Of a DNA stretch of 64,000 nt, positions 7,416-15,475 are shown one piece after another. The stretch spans positions 1 to 64,000 of the forward strand of contig NZ_LIPD01000016.1 in NCBI RefSeq assembly GCF_001905545.1. The letters are read 5' to 3'. Within the stretch, counting starts at the first letter, position 1. The number at the start of each line of letters is the position of its first letter. The notes under the pieces were generated by a model. That model ran no database searches, had not been told where the DNA came from, and worked only from the letters and a program-made list of their open reading frames with translations. This DNA comes from Streptomyces sp. CB02056. Lineage in GTDB: Bacteria > Actinomycetota > Actinomycetes > Streptomycetales > Streptomycetaceae. The translations under genes were made by a program, and so were the position numbers.

Positions 7416-8696
7416 ATGGCTATCGACACTGCCGCACCTGTTTCCGTCGACCTCGGCCCGGCCGCCGCGCTGTCCTGTCGCGAGTGCGGCACCCGCTTCC
7501 CGCTCGGCCCCAGCTTCGCGTGCCTGGAGTGCTTCGGCCCGCTGGAGATCGCCTACGAGTTCGGCAGCGAGGGCGCCGAGGAGCTGCGCAAGCGGATCGA
7601 GGCCGGTCCGGCCTCCATCTGGCGGTACGCGCCGCTGCTGCCGGTGCCGGCCGACGTGGCGTCCAAGCCGAACCTGAACCCGGGGTGGACCCCGCTGGTG
7701 AAGGCGGACAACCTGGGCCGGGAGCTCGGTTTCACCGCCCAGCTGCACGTCAAGGACGACTCCGGGAACCCGACGCACTCGTTCAAGGACCGGGTGGTCG
7801 CGTGTGCGATCGAGGCGGCCCGGGCGTTCGGCTACACCACGCTGTCCTGCTCCTCCACCGGCAACCTGGCCGGCGCGGTGGGTGCGGCGGCGGCCCGGGC
7901 CGGGTTCCGGTCCTGCGTGTTCATCCCGCACGACCTGGAGCAGGGCAAGGTCGTCATGGCCGGGGTGTACGGCGGCGAGCTGGTCGGCATCGAGGGCAAC
8001 TACGACGACGTGAACCGCTTCTGCTCGGAGCTGATCGGCGACCCGGCCGGCGAGGGCTGGGGCTTCGTCAACGTGAACCTGCGGCCGTACTACGGCGAGG
8101 GCTCCAAGACGCTGGCGTACGAGATCTGCGAGCAGCTCGGCTGGCGGCTGCCGGAGCAGATCGTGATCCCGATCGCCTCGGGCTCGCAGCTGACGAAGAT
8201 CGACAAGGGGCTCCAGGAGCTGATCAGGCTCGGCCTGGTCGAGGACCGGCCGTACAAGGTCTTCGGCGCCCAGGCGGAGGGCTGCTCGCCGGTGTCGGCC
8301 GCGTTCAAGGCCGGCCGGGACGTGATCAAGCCGGTGAAGCCGGACACCATCGCCAAGTCGCTGGCGATCGGCAACCCGGCCGACGGCCCGTACGTGCTGG
8401 ACATCGCCCGCCGTACCGGTGGCGCGGTGGAGGACGTCACGGACGCCGAGGTTGTGGCGGCGATCCGGCTGCTGGCGCGGACCGAGGGGATCTTCGCCGA
8501 GACCGCGGGCGGGGTGACCGTCGGCGTGCTGAAGAAGCTGGTCGAGACCGGGCAGCTGGACCCGGCCAAGGAGACCGTCGCGATCAACACCGGCGACGGG
8601 CTGAAGACCCTGGACGCCGTCTCCGATTCCGGGATGACCGCCGTCATCCGCCCGACGCTGGACTCGTTCCGCGCCGCCGGCCTCGTGTCCGCCTGA
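7416..8696 (+). CDS. metM: Threonine-synthase-like PLP enzyme, probable O-phosphohomoserine sulfhydrylase (homocysteine-forming)
   Basis: 426 residues from ATG 7416, preceded by GAGGAGAGAGG. It is a fold-type II PLP enzyme that automated annotation would call thrC: SGNPTHSFKDR with the PLP Lys124, CSSTGNLAGA, and the C-terminal AINTGDGLKTL phosphate loop. The N-terminus adds a four-Cys knuckle (Cys21, 24, 36, 39) that resembles a zinc ribbon. Three facts argue against plain threonine synthesis: the SAM riboswitch in front, the ThiS/MoaD-like carrier gene 35 bases behind, and the absence of hom or thrB. I recall published Streptomyces work naming such a pair metM/metO, which makes homocysteine from O-phosphohomoserine with a thiocarboxylated carrier. 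Function is inferred; the fold is certain. Confidence 0.8.
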   Translation: MAIDTAAPVSVDLGPAAALSCRECGTRFPLGPSFACLECFGPLEIAYEFGSEGAEELRKRIEAGPASIWRYAPLLPVPADVASKPNLNPGWTPLVKADNLGRELGFTAQLHVKDDSGNPTHSFKDRVVACAIEAARAFGYTTLSCSSTGNLAGAVGAAAARAGFRSCVFIPHDLEQGKVVMAGVYGGELVGIEGNYDDVNRFCSELIGDPAGEGWGFVNVNLRPYYGEGSKTLAYEICEQLGWRLPEQIVIPIASGSQLTKIDKGLQELIRLGLVEDRPYKVFGAQAEGCSPVSAAFKAGRDVIKPVKPDTIAKSLAIGNPADGPYVLDIARRTGGAVEDVTDAEVVAAIRLLARTEGIFAETAGGVTVGVLKKLVETGQLDPAKETVAINTGDGLKTLDAVSDSGMTAVIRPTLDSFRAAGLVSA

Positions 8697-8731
8697 ACCA
8701 CCCGATAGGCCCCGCCCCCGCTAGGAGAGTC

Positions 8732-9010
8732 ATGAGCGCCACCGTCCGCATCCCCACCATCCTGCGCACCTACACCGACGGCGCCGCCGAGGTGACCGCC
8801 GAGGGTGCCACCCTGGCCGAGGTCGTCGCCGACCTGGAGAAGAACCACGCGGGCATCGCGGCCCGCATCCTGGACGACACCGGCAAGCTGCGCCGCTTCG
8901 TGAACGTCTACGTGAACGACGACGACGTGCGCTTCGCCGAGGGTCTGGCGACCGAGATCAAGGACGGCGCCAGCGTCTCGATCATCCCGGCGGTGGCCGG
9001 CGGCTGCTGA
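8732..9010 (+). CDS. metO: ThiS/MoaD-like sulfur carrier protein ending in Gly-Gly-Cys
   Basis: 92 residues from ATG 8732 with AGGAGAG six bases ahead of the start region. It is a beta-grasp protein: TVRIPTILRTYT first strand, LAEVVADLEKN helix, RFVNVYVNDDDVRF, and DGASVSIIPAVAGGC at the end. Sulfur carriers normally end in Gly-Gly, which is adenylated and converted to a thiocarboxylate; here one Cys follows. By analogy with the Wolinella homocysteine carrier HcyS, which needs removal of its last residue, a protease may have to trim this Cys. It follows the metM-like gene closely and shares its SAM-controlled transcript, so it most likely donates sulfide to that enzyme. Confidence 0.85.
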   Translation: MSATVRIPTILRTYTDGAAEVTAEGATLAEVVADLEKNHAGIAARILDDTGKLRRFVNVYVNDDDVRFAEGLATEIKDGASVSIIPAVAGGC

Positions 9011-9028
9011 GCCGACAAAGCAGAACCC

Positions 9029-9079
9029 GCGGTCGCCCGCGCGTACGGAAATCCGTTCTCCGTATGCGCGGGCGACCGC
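9029..9079 (+). terminator. Long hairpin terminator after the sulfur carrier gene
   Basis: Arms 9029-9049 and 9059-9079 form a 21-bp stem with one G-U pair and a 9-base loop, starting 18 bases after the stop codon. It ends the riboswitch-controlled operon. Confidence 0.85.
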
Positions 9080-9548
9080 TCGCATTCCGGCGGGAATATT
9101 TCCGGGTCGAGTCGGAGTAGAGTGTGGCTCGGCTGGGAACAGGGTTTCCCTTTCGGCCCCCGCAGTGCTCGGCCCGGGGGCGTCCGGCCGCCGGGGGCGG
9201 ACCGTGAAACATGTCAGGCAGATGTCAGAATTCGCGCGGGCATTTGAGTAATTCGTCCGCTATGTCCGGCGTGGAATGCCGAGATTATTCCGATTCGATC
9301 CGTCCTGTCCCTTGACGCCTTGGCGGAATTACCGGCGGTTGGCCCTGTTGCAGAGGGCGTCGATCCGGATACATTCAGCGGCGGTCGACGCAATCACCCG
9401 CTCACCGGAGGCCGCCCGGCGTTCCGCGCGGATGGTTGCGGCGTGCACGGCTGCGCCCAGGGGGGGTTCCCCGGGCCGGCCTTCAACCAACCCGGGCCCG
9501 CGACCTGCGGGCACGTGAAGGGCCAGCACAGCACTAGGGGAGTTCGGA
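9080..9548. other. Long leader and promoter region of the cold-shock gene
   Basis: About 470 bases with no supportable gene. The composition drops to more AT around 9090-9120 and 9210-9290 (for example GGGAATATTTCC), where promoters are likely. Long untranslated leaders are typical of csp genes, but I cannot point to a specific structure. Confidence 0.5.
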
Positions 9549-9752
9549 ATGGCTCAGGGCACCGTCAAGTGGTTCAACGCGGAGAAGGGCTACGGCTTCA
9601 TCGCGGTCGACGGTGGTGCGGACGTCTTCGTCCACTACAGCGCGATCCAGATGGACGGCTACCGCACCCTCGAGGAGGGCCAGCGGGTCGAGTTCGAGAT
9701 CTCCCAGGGACAGAAGGGCCCGCAGGCGGACATGGTCCGCGCGGCGGTCTGA
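9549..9752 (+). CDS. Cold-shock protein, CspA family
   Basis: 67 residues from ATG 9549 with GGGGAG upstream. The single cold-shock domain has the RNA-binding motifs KWFNAEKGYGFI (RNP1) and DVFVHYSAI (RNP2). It is a single-strand nucleic acid chaperone of the cytoplasm. The length is that of Streptomyces csp genes. A hairpin terminator follows, so it is monocistronic and separate from groEL. Confidence 0.93.
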   Translation: MAQGTVKWFNAEKGYGFIAVDGGADVFVHYSAIQMDGYRTLEEGQRVEFEISQGQKGPQADMVRAAV

Positions 9753-9809
9753 CCCCTTCCGACTCCAGGAGCTCGGCGCGGCCCTACGGCTGGTGACCAC
9801 TCGCTTCTC

Positions 9810-9845
9810 GACGGGCCCGTGCGACGCGTGTCGTACGGGCCCGTC
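9810..9845 (+). terminator. Hairpin terminator after the cold-shock gene
   Basis: Arms 9810-9825 and 9830-9845 give a 16-bp stem with one G-U pair and a four-base GCGT loop, 57 bases after the stop codon. Confidence 0.8.
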
Positions 9846-9916
9846 GGCGTTCCCCGACGCGGCTCCGCCGGGGCTCGGGCGGGGCTCCGGCGACGGCTCG
9901 CGGATCGTCGATTGGG

Positions 9917-9943
9917 CTTGCACTCGACCACCCGGAGTGCTAA
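9917..9943. promoter_or_regulatory. CIRCE element 1 (HrcA operator)
   Basis: CTTGCACTC, nine bases, GAGTGCTAA. The right arm matches the CIRCE consensus exactly, the left arm at 7 of 9, and the spacer is exactly 9. A -35-like TTGCAC (9919-9924) and a -10-like TAATCA (9941-9946) are embedded in it, so HrcA would cover the promoter. Confidence 0.85.
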
Positions 9944-9952
9944 TCATTGGCG

Positions 9953-9979
9953 TTAGCACTCACAGCGTGAGAGTGACAG
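9953..9979. promoter_or_regulatory. CIRCE element 2, degenerate right arm
   Basis: TTAGCACTC, nine bases, GAGTGACAG. The left arm is perfect and the right arm matches at 6 of 9, and the spacer is again 9. It begins nine bases after CIRCE 1, giving a tandem operator in front of groEL. Confidence 0.7.
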
Positions 9980-10099
9980 CGGACCGGGTCGGTGAGGCCC
10001 CCGGGAGCGGTAGGGGAATGGACCCCCGCACACCAGGGCCGTCCGTCGCGGGCACCCCTTGGTCCGAGCAGTCGACCGTGTCCCGGAGGACCACTTCAG

Positions 10100-11722
<1,623 letters not shown>

Positions 11723-11759
11723 TCCTGATCGCTCCGATCGGATCGGCTGGTTCCTCGTC

Positions 11760-11795
11760 CGTGTGGGCGGCTCCCTTCGGGGGGCCGCCCACACG
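11760..11795 (+). terminator. groEL terminator with UUCG tetraloop
   Basis: Arms 11760-11775 and 11780-11795 pair (one wobble) around TTCG, a very stable tetraloop, 38 bases after the groEL stop. Confidence 0.88.
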
Positions 11796-11892
11796 GCGTT
11801 TCGGCGTCCGGCGGCGTCCGGAAGTTCCGGGGCCCGGGCGTTCGGACGTCCGGGCGTTTCGGCGTTCGGCCGGGTGGACGGAGAATGGACGG

Positions 11893-12249
11893 ATGGCTTC
11901 CGACGACATCGAGACCGCCCTGCACAACGCGCGGGCACTGATCCTGGCCGACCTCACCGCGCGGGACGTGGCGGACGCCGCCGTCGTCTCGCTGGTGGAG
12001 CAGGCCGTGACGCACCGCCGCTGGTGGCTGGAGCAGTGGCCGGACGGCACCGAGTACGTGCTCGGGCTGGTCGCCCAGGACGTCCAGGACGCGCTGCTGG
12101 AGGCGTACGGGCGCTGGCCGCTGTGCACCGGGTGCGCGGCCGACGGGGACCCGCACGCGCTGAGCGTGGAGCCCGAGCTGGGGCCGGAGCCGCACTGGGT
12201 GTGCGGCAAGCAGGGCGCGGTGGTGGCGCCGGTGGGGAAGCTCGCCTAG
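11893..12249 (+). CDS. Conserved hypothetical protein with a C-terminal Cys pair
   Basis: 118 residues from ATG 11893. I do not recognise a named domain. The N-terminal half is helical and acidic (TARDVADAAVVSLVEQAV). The C-terminal part has CTGC, a following HALSVEPELGPEPHWVCG and a short GAVVAPVG tail, which could bind a metal with three Cys and a His. It lies after the groEL terminator with its own start. Soluble, no signal peptide. Confidence 0.7.
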   Translation: MASDDIETALHNARALILADLTARDVADAAVVSLVEQAVTHRRWWLEQWPDGTEYVLGLVAQDVQDALLEAYGRWPLCTGCAADGDPHALSVEPELGPEPHWVCGKQGAVVAPVGKLA

Positions 12250-12312
12250 CCCGGCCGGCTCGGGGCCGGGGGTGCCTTCCGGGGGTGGTGCGCGGGTGGG
12301 TACGGTGCGCGC

Positions 12313-12486
12313 ATGGGGCGCTGGGTGTGGGGCGTGGCGGGCGGGTGCTGCGGGCTCGGGCTGTGGTGGGCCGTGCTGGAGGCGGCGGGGGCCGGCCACG
12401 ACGCGTGGTGGGCCGTGGCCGGGCGGGTCCTGGCCGTGACGGGGGGAGTGGCCGCCGCGGACCGGGTGCGCGGGCGGTGGGGCTGA
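12313..12486 (+). CDS. Possible small membrane protein
   Basis: 57 residues from ATG 12313, beginning MGRWVWGVAGGCCGLGLWW. It would have two hydrophobic stretches (about residues 4-25 and 31-48) and a basic C-terminus (DRVRGRWG). There is no clear ribosome binding site and no recognised family. It lies 63 bases after the preceding gene and ends 6 bases before the convergent HD hydrolase gene. In such GC-rich DNA it could be chance. Confidence 0.35.
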   Translation: MGRWVWGVAGGCCGLGLWWAVLEAAGAGHDAWWAVAGRVLAVTGGVAAADRVRGRWG

Positions 12487-12492
12487 CGGGCC

Positions 12493-13194
12493 TCAGAGGG
12501 CGCCGAGCTCCGCGGTCAGGTTGGCGCGGGCGGCCGCGGTGAAGCGCTCGCGGGCGGCCGGGGTGCGGTAGAGGTCCGGCAGGGCGAGCAGGTGGCGCAG
12601 CACGGCGGCCCGGCCGGCCGCGAAGTCCGGCGCGGGGACGAAGCCGTACTCCTCGCGGACGGCGGCCGCGTACGCCGCGTACGCCTCGGGGGAGCCGCCG
12701 AGGACGGCGAGGTCCGCGTCGCAGAGCACCTCGCCGTCGCGGTCGCCGGGGGCGGGGTCGTGGCCGACGGTGAGCAGCACGAGGCGCTCGACCTCGGCGA
12801 CCCGCTCGGCGGGCAGCCCGGCGGCGGTCAGCGCGCGGACGGCCAGGGCGGCGCTGCGCTCCTCGTTCTCGGTGCGGTCGGGGCGGTAGACGGCGTCGTG
12901 GAACCAGGCCGCGAGGCGGACGGCCTCCGGGTCGGCGGCGTGCCCGGCCAGCTCGTCGACCAGGCCCAGCACCGCGCGCAGGTGCGCGGCGGTGTGGTAG
13001 CGGCGCTGCGGCTCCGACCAGCGGCGCAGCAGCTCCCGGCCGTACGGCTCGGGGTCGACGGCGGCCCCGCAGCGGTGCAGCAGGGCGGTCCAGGCGGCGA
13101 GCAGGTCGTCGGTGGGCGGGTCGGCGAGCGGGCCCTCGGCGGGCGCGTCGGTGAGCGGTTCCTCGGTGGGCGGGGCGTCCTCGGTGGTCGGCAT
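12493..13194 (-). CDS. HD-domain metal-dependent phosphohydrolase (COG4339-like)
   Basis: 233 residues from ATG 13194 (13203 is an alternative; neither has a ribosome binding site). After a proline/acid-rich tail of about 30 residues comes the domain: RRYHTAAHLRAVLGL, AAWFHDAVY (the HD pair), NEERSA, and VLCDADLAVLGG, where the final Asp completes the metal site. It is related to predicted HD phosphohydrolases of unknown substrate. It is divergent from the padR gene with 87 bases between. Confidence 0.82.
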   Translation of the reverse strand: MPTTEDAPPTEEPLTDAPAEGPLADPPTDDLLAAWTALLHRCGAAVDPEPYGRELLRRWSEPQRRYHTAAHLRAVLGLVDELAGHAADPEAVRLAAWFHDAVYRPDRTENEERSAALAVRALTAAGLPAERVAEVERLVLLTVGHDPAPGDRDGEVLCDADLAVLGGSPEAYAAYAAAVREEYGFVPAPDFAAGRAAVLRHLLALPDLYRTPAARERFTAAARANLTAELGAL

Positions 13195-13281
13195 GGCGAC
13201 CATTGTGGCGGCCCGGCCGGGTGCCGGGCCCGGGGGAGTGGGCGCTGGACCTATAGGTAGGTTGACGATATATGTAGTCGT

Positions 13282-13665
13282 ATGACAGAACGCTCCATGC
13301 AGGAGCCCACGCTGCTGCTGCTCACCGCGCTGGCCGACGCCCCGCGGCACGGCTACGCGCTCATCCAGGAGATCGCCGCGATCTCCGACGGCCGGGTCAA
13401 GATGCGCACCGGCACGCTCTACGGGGCGCTCGACCGGCTGCTGGGCCAGGGCCTGATCGAGGTCGCCGCCGAGGAGGTGGTGGACGGCCGGGCCCGGCGC
13501 AGCTACGCGCTGACCGCCGCCGGCCGCGAGGCGCTGGCCGCCGAGGCGGAGCGGCTGCGGGCGGTCGCCACCGAGGCCGAGCGCCGGCTGACCAGGATCC
13601 GGTCGATGCTGCCGGGCAAGACCGGGTCGCAGGGGCGGCCCGCGGCGGGGGGAGGCCTCTCATGA
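13282..13665 (+). CDS. PadR-family transcriptional regulator
   Basis: 127 residues from ATG 13282. Typical PadR winged helix: LLLLTALADAPRHGYALIQEI, then RTGTLYGALDRLLGQGLIE and a helical dimerisation tail from residue 85. The DNA just upstream (13246-13281) is notably AT-rich, with TATAGGTAG and ACGATATATGTAGTCGT, where ACGA/TCGT form a dyad; this is probably an autoregulatory operator. Its stop overlaps the start of the next gene (ATGA), so the regulator and the membrane protein are made together. Confidence 0.9.
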   Translation: MTERSMQEPTLLLLTALADAPRHGYALIQEIAAISDGRVKMRTGTLYGALDRLLGQGLIEVAAEEVVDGRARRSYALTAAGREALAAEAERLRAVATEAERRLTRIRSMLPGKTGSQGRPAAGGGLS

Positions 13666-14636
13666 CCACACCGGTGATCGGCGCTGGGCCCTCGGCGGTG
13701 CTGCGGGCCGCGCTCCAGCTCTACCCGGAGCCGTACCGCCGCGAGCGCGGCGAGGAGCTGGCCGAGGTGTTCGCCGACACGACGGCGGCGGGCAGCCGGC
13801 CGGCGGTCGCCCGGGAGGTCCTCGGCCTGGCGGTGTACGGGCTGCGGGTGCGGCTCGGGCTGACCGGCGCCACGGCGGCCGGGCGGCTGCTCGCGGTGGT
13901 CGCGCCGATGCTCGCCGGGGCGGTGGCCGGCGCCACGCTGGTGGCCTGGCTGACCACCGCGCACCGGATCGCCAACCTGCTCTCCTGGGACGACTCGTAC
14001 GGCGCCTACTTCTCGTCGTTCTGCCCGCCGGTGGCCGCCGTGCTGCTCCTGGTGGCGGGGCTGCTGGGGCGCTGGACGGCGGTGCGGGGCAGCGCGCTGG
14101 TCCTGGGGGCGGTGGGGCTCTACAACCTGGCGGACGCCGTCTGGTCCTCCTCCTTCGACCTGTGGTGGAGCGGCTACATCGCGATGGCCACGCTGCCGCT
14201 GGTGCTGGCCGCGCTGCTGCTGGCGGCGGCGCCGACGGACCTGCTGCCCCGGCCGGGCCTGCGCGCGGCCGGTCTGGTGCTGGCCTCGGGGGCCGTGGGC
14301 GGGCTGCTGGAGGCGGCCCAGAGCTGGGACGACACCACCTTCCCGCTGGACCTGGTGTGGTTCGTGGTGATGCTGGTCGTCCCGCTGCTGCTGACCTTCG
14401 CCGGGCTGCGCGGGCGGGTGGCGCCGACGGCGGCGGGGGTGGCGGCGCTGGTGCTGGCCGGGCCGGGCTGCCTGTTCAACATCTGGCGCGGGTCCGGCGG
14501 GGTCTCGCAGCTGCTGCCGGCGGTGGGGCCGTCGGTGGCCGCGCTGGTGCTGGTGGCGGTGGCGGTGCACCGGTTCGGCCGGTCGGAGGCGGCCGGGGCG
14601 TCCGGTGCGATCGGGGCGGTCCACGGTCCGGCGTGA
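13662..14636 (+). CDS. Polytopic membrane protein partnered with PadR
   Basis: 324 residues from ATG 13662, overlapping padR by 4 bases. The N-terminal 60 residues are soluble (LYPEPYRRERGEELAEVFADT), like the prefix seen in PadR-linked permeases, followed by about 8 hydrophobic segments up to residue 305. No transport motif is recognised. Coupled translation with a PadR regulator suggests an exporter-like or stress-response membrane protein under that regulator. A strong hairpin follows. Confidence 0.75.
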   Translation: MTTPVIGAGPSAVLRAALQLYPEPYRRERGEELAEVFADTTAAGSRPAVAREVLGLAVYGLRVRLGLTGATAAGRLLAVVAPMLAGAVAGATLVAWLTTAHRIANLLSWDDSYGAYFSSFCPPVAAVLLLVAGLLGRWTAVRGSALVLGAVGLYNLADAVWSSSFDLWWSGYIAMATLPLVLAALLLAAAPTDLLPRPGLRAAGLVLASGAVGGLLEAAQSWDDTTFPLDLVWFVVMLVVPLLLTFAGLRGRVAPTAAGVAALVLAGPGCLFNIWRGSGGVSQLLPAVGPSVAALVLVAVAVHRFGRSEAAGASGAIGAVHGPA

Positions 14637-14648
14637 CCGGGAGGTTCG

Positions 14649-14681
14649 GGGGGCCGTTCCGGCGTGACCGGAACGGCCCCC
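14649..14681 (+). terminator. Hairpin terminator, 14-bp perfect stem
   Basis: Arms 14649-14662 and 14668-14681 around CGTGA, 12 bases after the membrane protein stop. Confidence 0.82.
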
Positions 14682-14721
14682 TGGGAGTTTCCGGGGGCGG
14701 GCCGATGTGGCAGGCTGTCGA

Positions 14722-14737
14722 ATATGTCTAGACCAAT
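14722..14737. promoter_or_regulatory. dre-like site over the cutC start codon
   Basis: ATATGTCTAGACCAAT matches the DasR consensus at 12 of 16, with an uninterrupted GTCTAGACCA core. It covers the ATG of the cutC-family gene, so a bound regulator would block transcription there. XbaI-type TCTAGA palindromes are rare in this genome, but one site alone is weak evidence. Confidence 0.4.
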
Positions 14738-15410
14738 TTTCGAAGTCATCGCGCTGACGCCCCAGGACGCCCAGGCCGCCGAGTCGGGCGGCGCCGACCG
14801 GCTCGAACTGGTCACCGACATGGCCGCCGACGGGCTCACCCCGTCCGTCGAGGACTTCGGCCGGATCCGGGCCGCCGTCGGCATCCCGCTGCGGGTCATG
14901 CTGCGGATCCGGGACGGCTTCGCCCCCGGCGACGTGGACGGGCTGTGCGCCCGGGCCGCCGCGCTGCGGGCCGAGGGGGCCGAGGAGTTCGTGCTCGGCT
15001 TCCTCGACGCCGACGGCGCCGTCGACCTGGCCGCCACCACGGCCGTCGCCGAGGCGATCGCCGGCTGCCGCTGGACCTTCCACCGGGCGATCGACCACAG
15101 CGCCGACCGGGCCGCCCTGCGGGCCGCCGTCGGCGGGCTGCCCGGCCTGGACACCTTCCTCACCTCCGGCGCGGCCGCCGGGGTGGACGCCGGGCGCGAG
15201 GTGCTGTCGGCCGAGCTGGCCCGGGCCGGCGAGCCCGGGTACCGGCAGCGGATCCTGATCGGCGGCGGCCTGCGGGCCGAGCACCTGAAGGAGCTGCGGG
15301 CGGAGGGCTTCGACGCCTTCCACGTCGGCGGCGCGGTGCGGGTCGACGGCTGGCGGACGCCGGTGGACGCGGCCAAGGTCGCCGAGTGGCGGGCGCTGAT
15401 CGACGCCTGA
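14724..15410 (+). CDS. cutC: CutC family protein (TIM-barrel, copper homeostasis annotation)
   Basis: 228 residues from ATG 14724. PF03932 signature: FEVIALTPQDAQAAESGGADRLEL at the start, LRVMLRIRDGF, FVLGFLDADGAVD, WTFHRAIDH, DTFLTSGA, and ILIGGGLRAEHLKEL towards the C-terminus. The family is linked to copper handling in E. coli, but its biochemistry is unsettled. There is no ribosome binding site; the ATG overlaps a DasR-like palindrome. It is monocistronic, separated by hairpins on both sides. Confidence 0.85.
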   Translation: MSRPIFEVIALTPQDAQAAESGGADRLELVTDMAADGLTPSVEDFGRIRAAVGIPLRVMLRIRDGFAPGDVDGLCARAAALRAEGAEEFVLGFLDADGAVDLAATTAVAEAIAGCRWTFHRAIDHSADRAALRAAVGGLPGLDTFLTSGAAAGVDAGREVLSAELARAGEPGYRQRILIGGGLRAEHLKELRAEGFDAFHVGGAVRVDGWRTPVDAAKVAEWRALIDA

Positions 15411-15440
15411 GCGCGGGTGCGCCGGTACGGGCGTTCGTAC

Positions 15441-15470
15441 GGAAGGGCCGGTCCGCGGACCGGCCCTTCC
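15441..15470. terminator. 30-bp perfect palindrome, bidirectional terminator
   Basis: 15441-15470 is a fully self-complementary 30-mer (GGAAGGGCCGGTCCG and its exact complement), between the convergent cutC (stop 15410) and helD-like (stop 15476) genes. Confidence 0.85.
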
Positions 15471-15475
15471 GCGCG

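Noticed and set aside
7416..8696. Plain threonine synthase (thrC)
   Set aside because: Fold matches, but the SAM riboswitch, the carrier gene, and the absence of hom/thrB argue for a homocysteine role; kept as an alternative only.
9935..9961. GAGTGCTAA-N9-TTAGCACTC read as a single CIRCE
   Set aside because: The arms are in the reverse order to the consensus; it is the join of two correctly ordered CIRCE elements.
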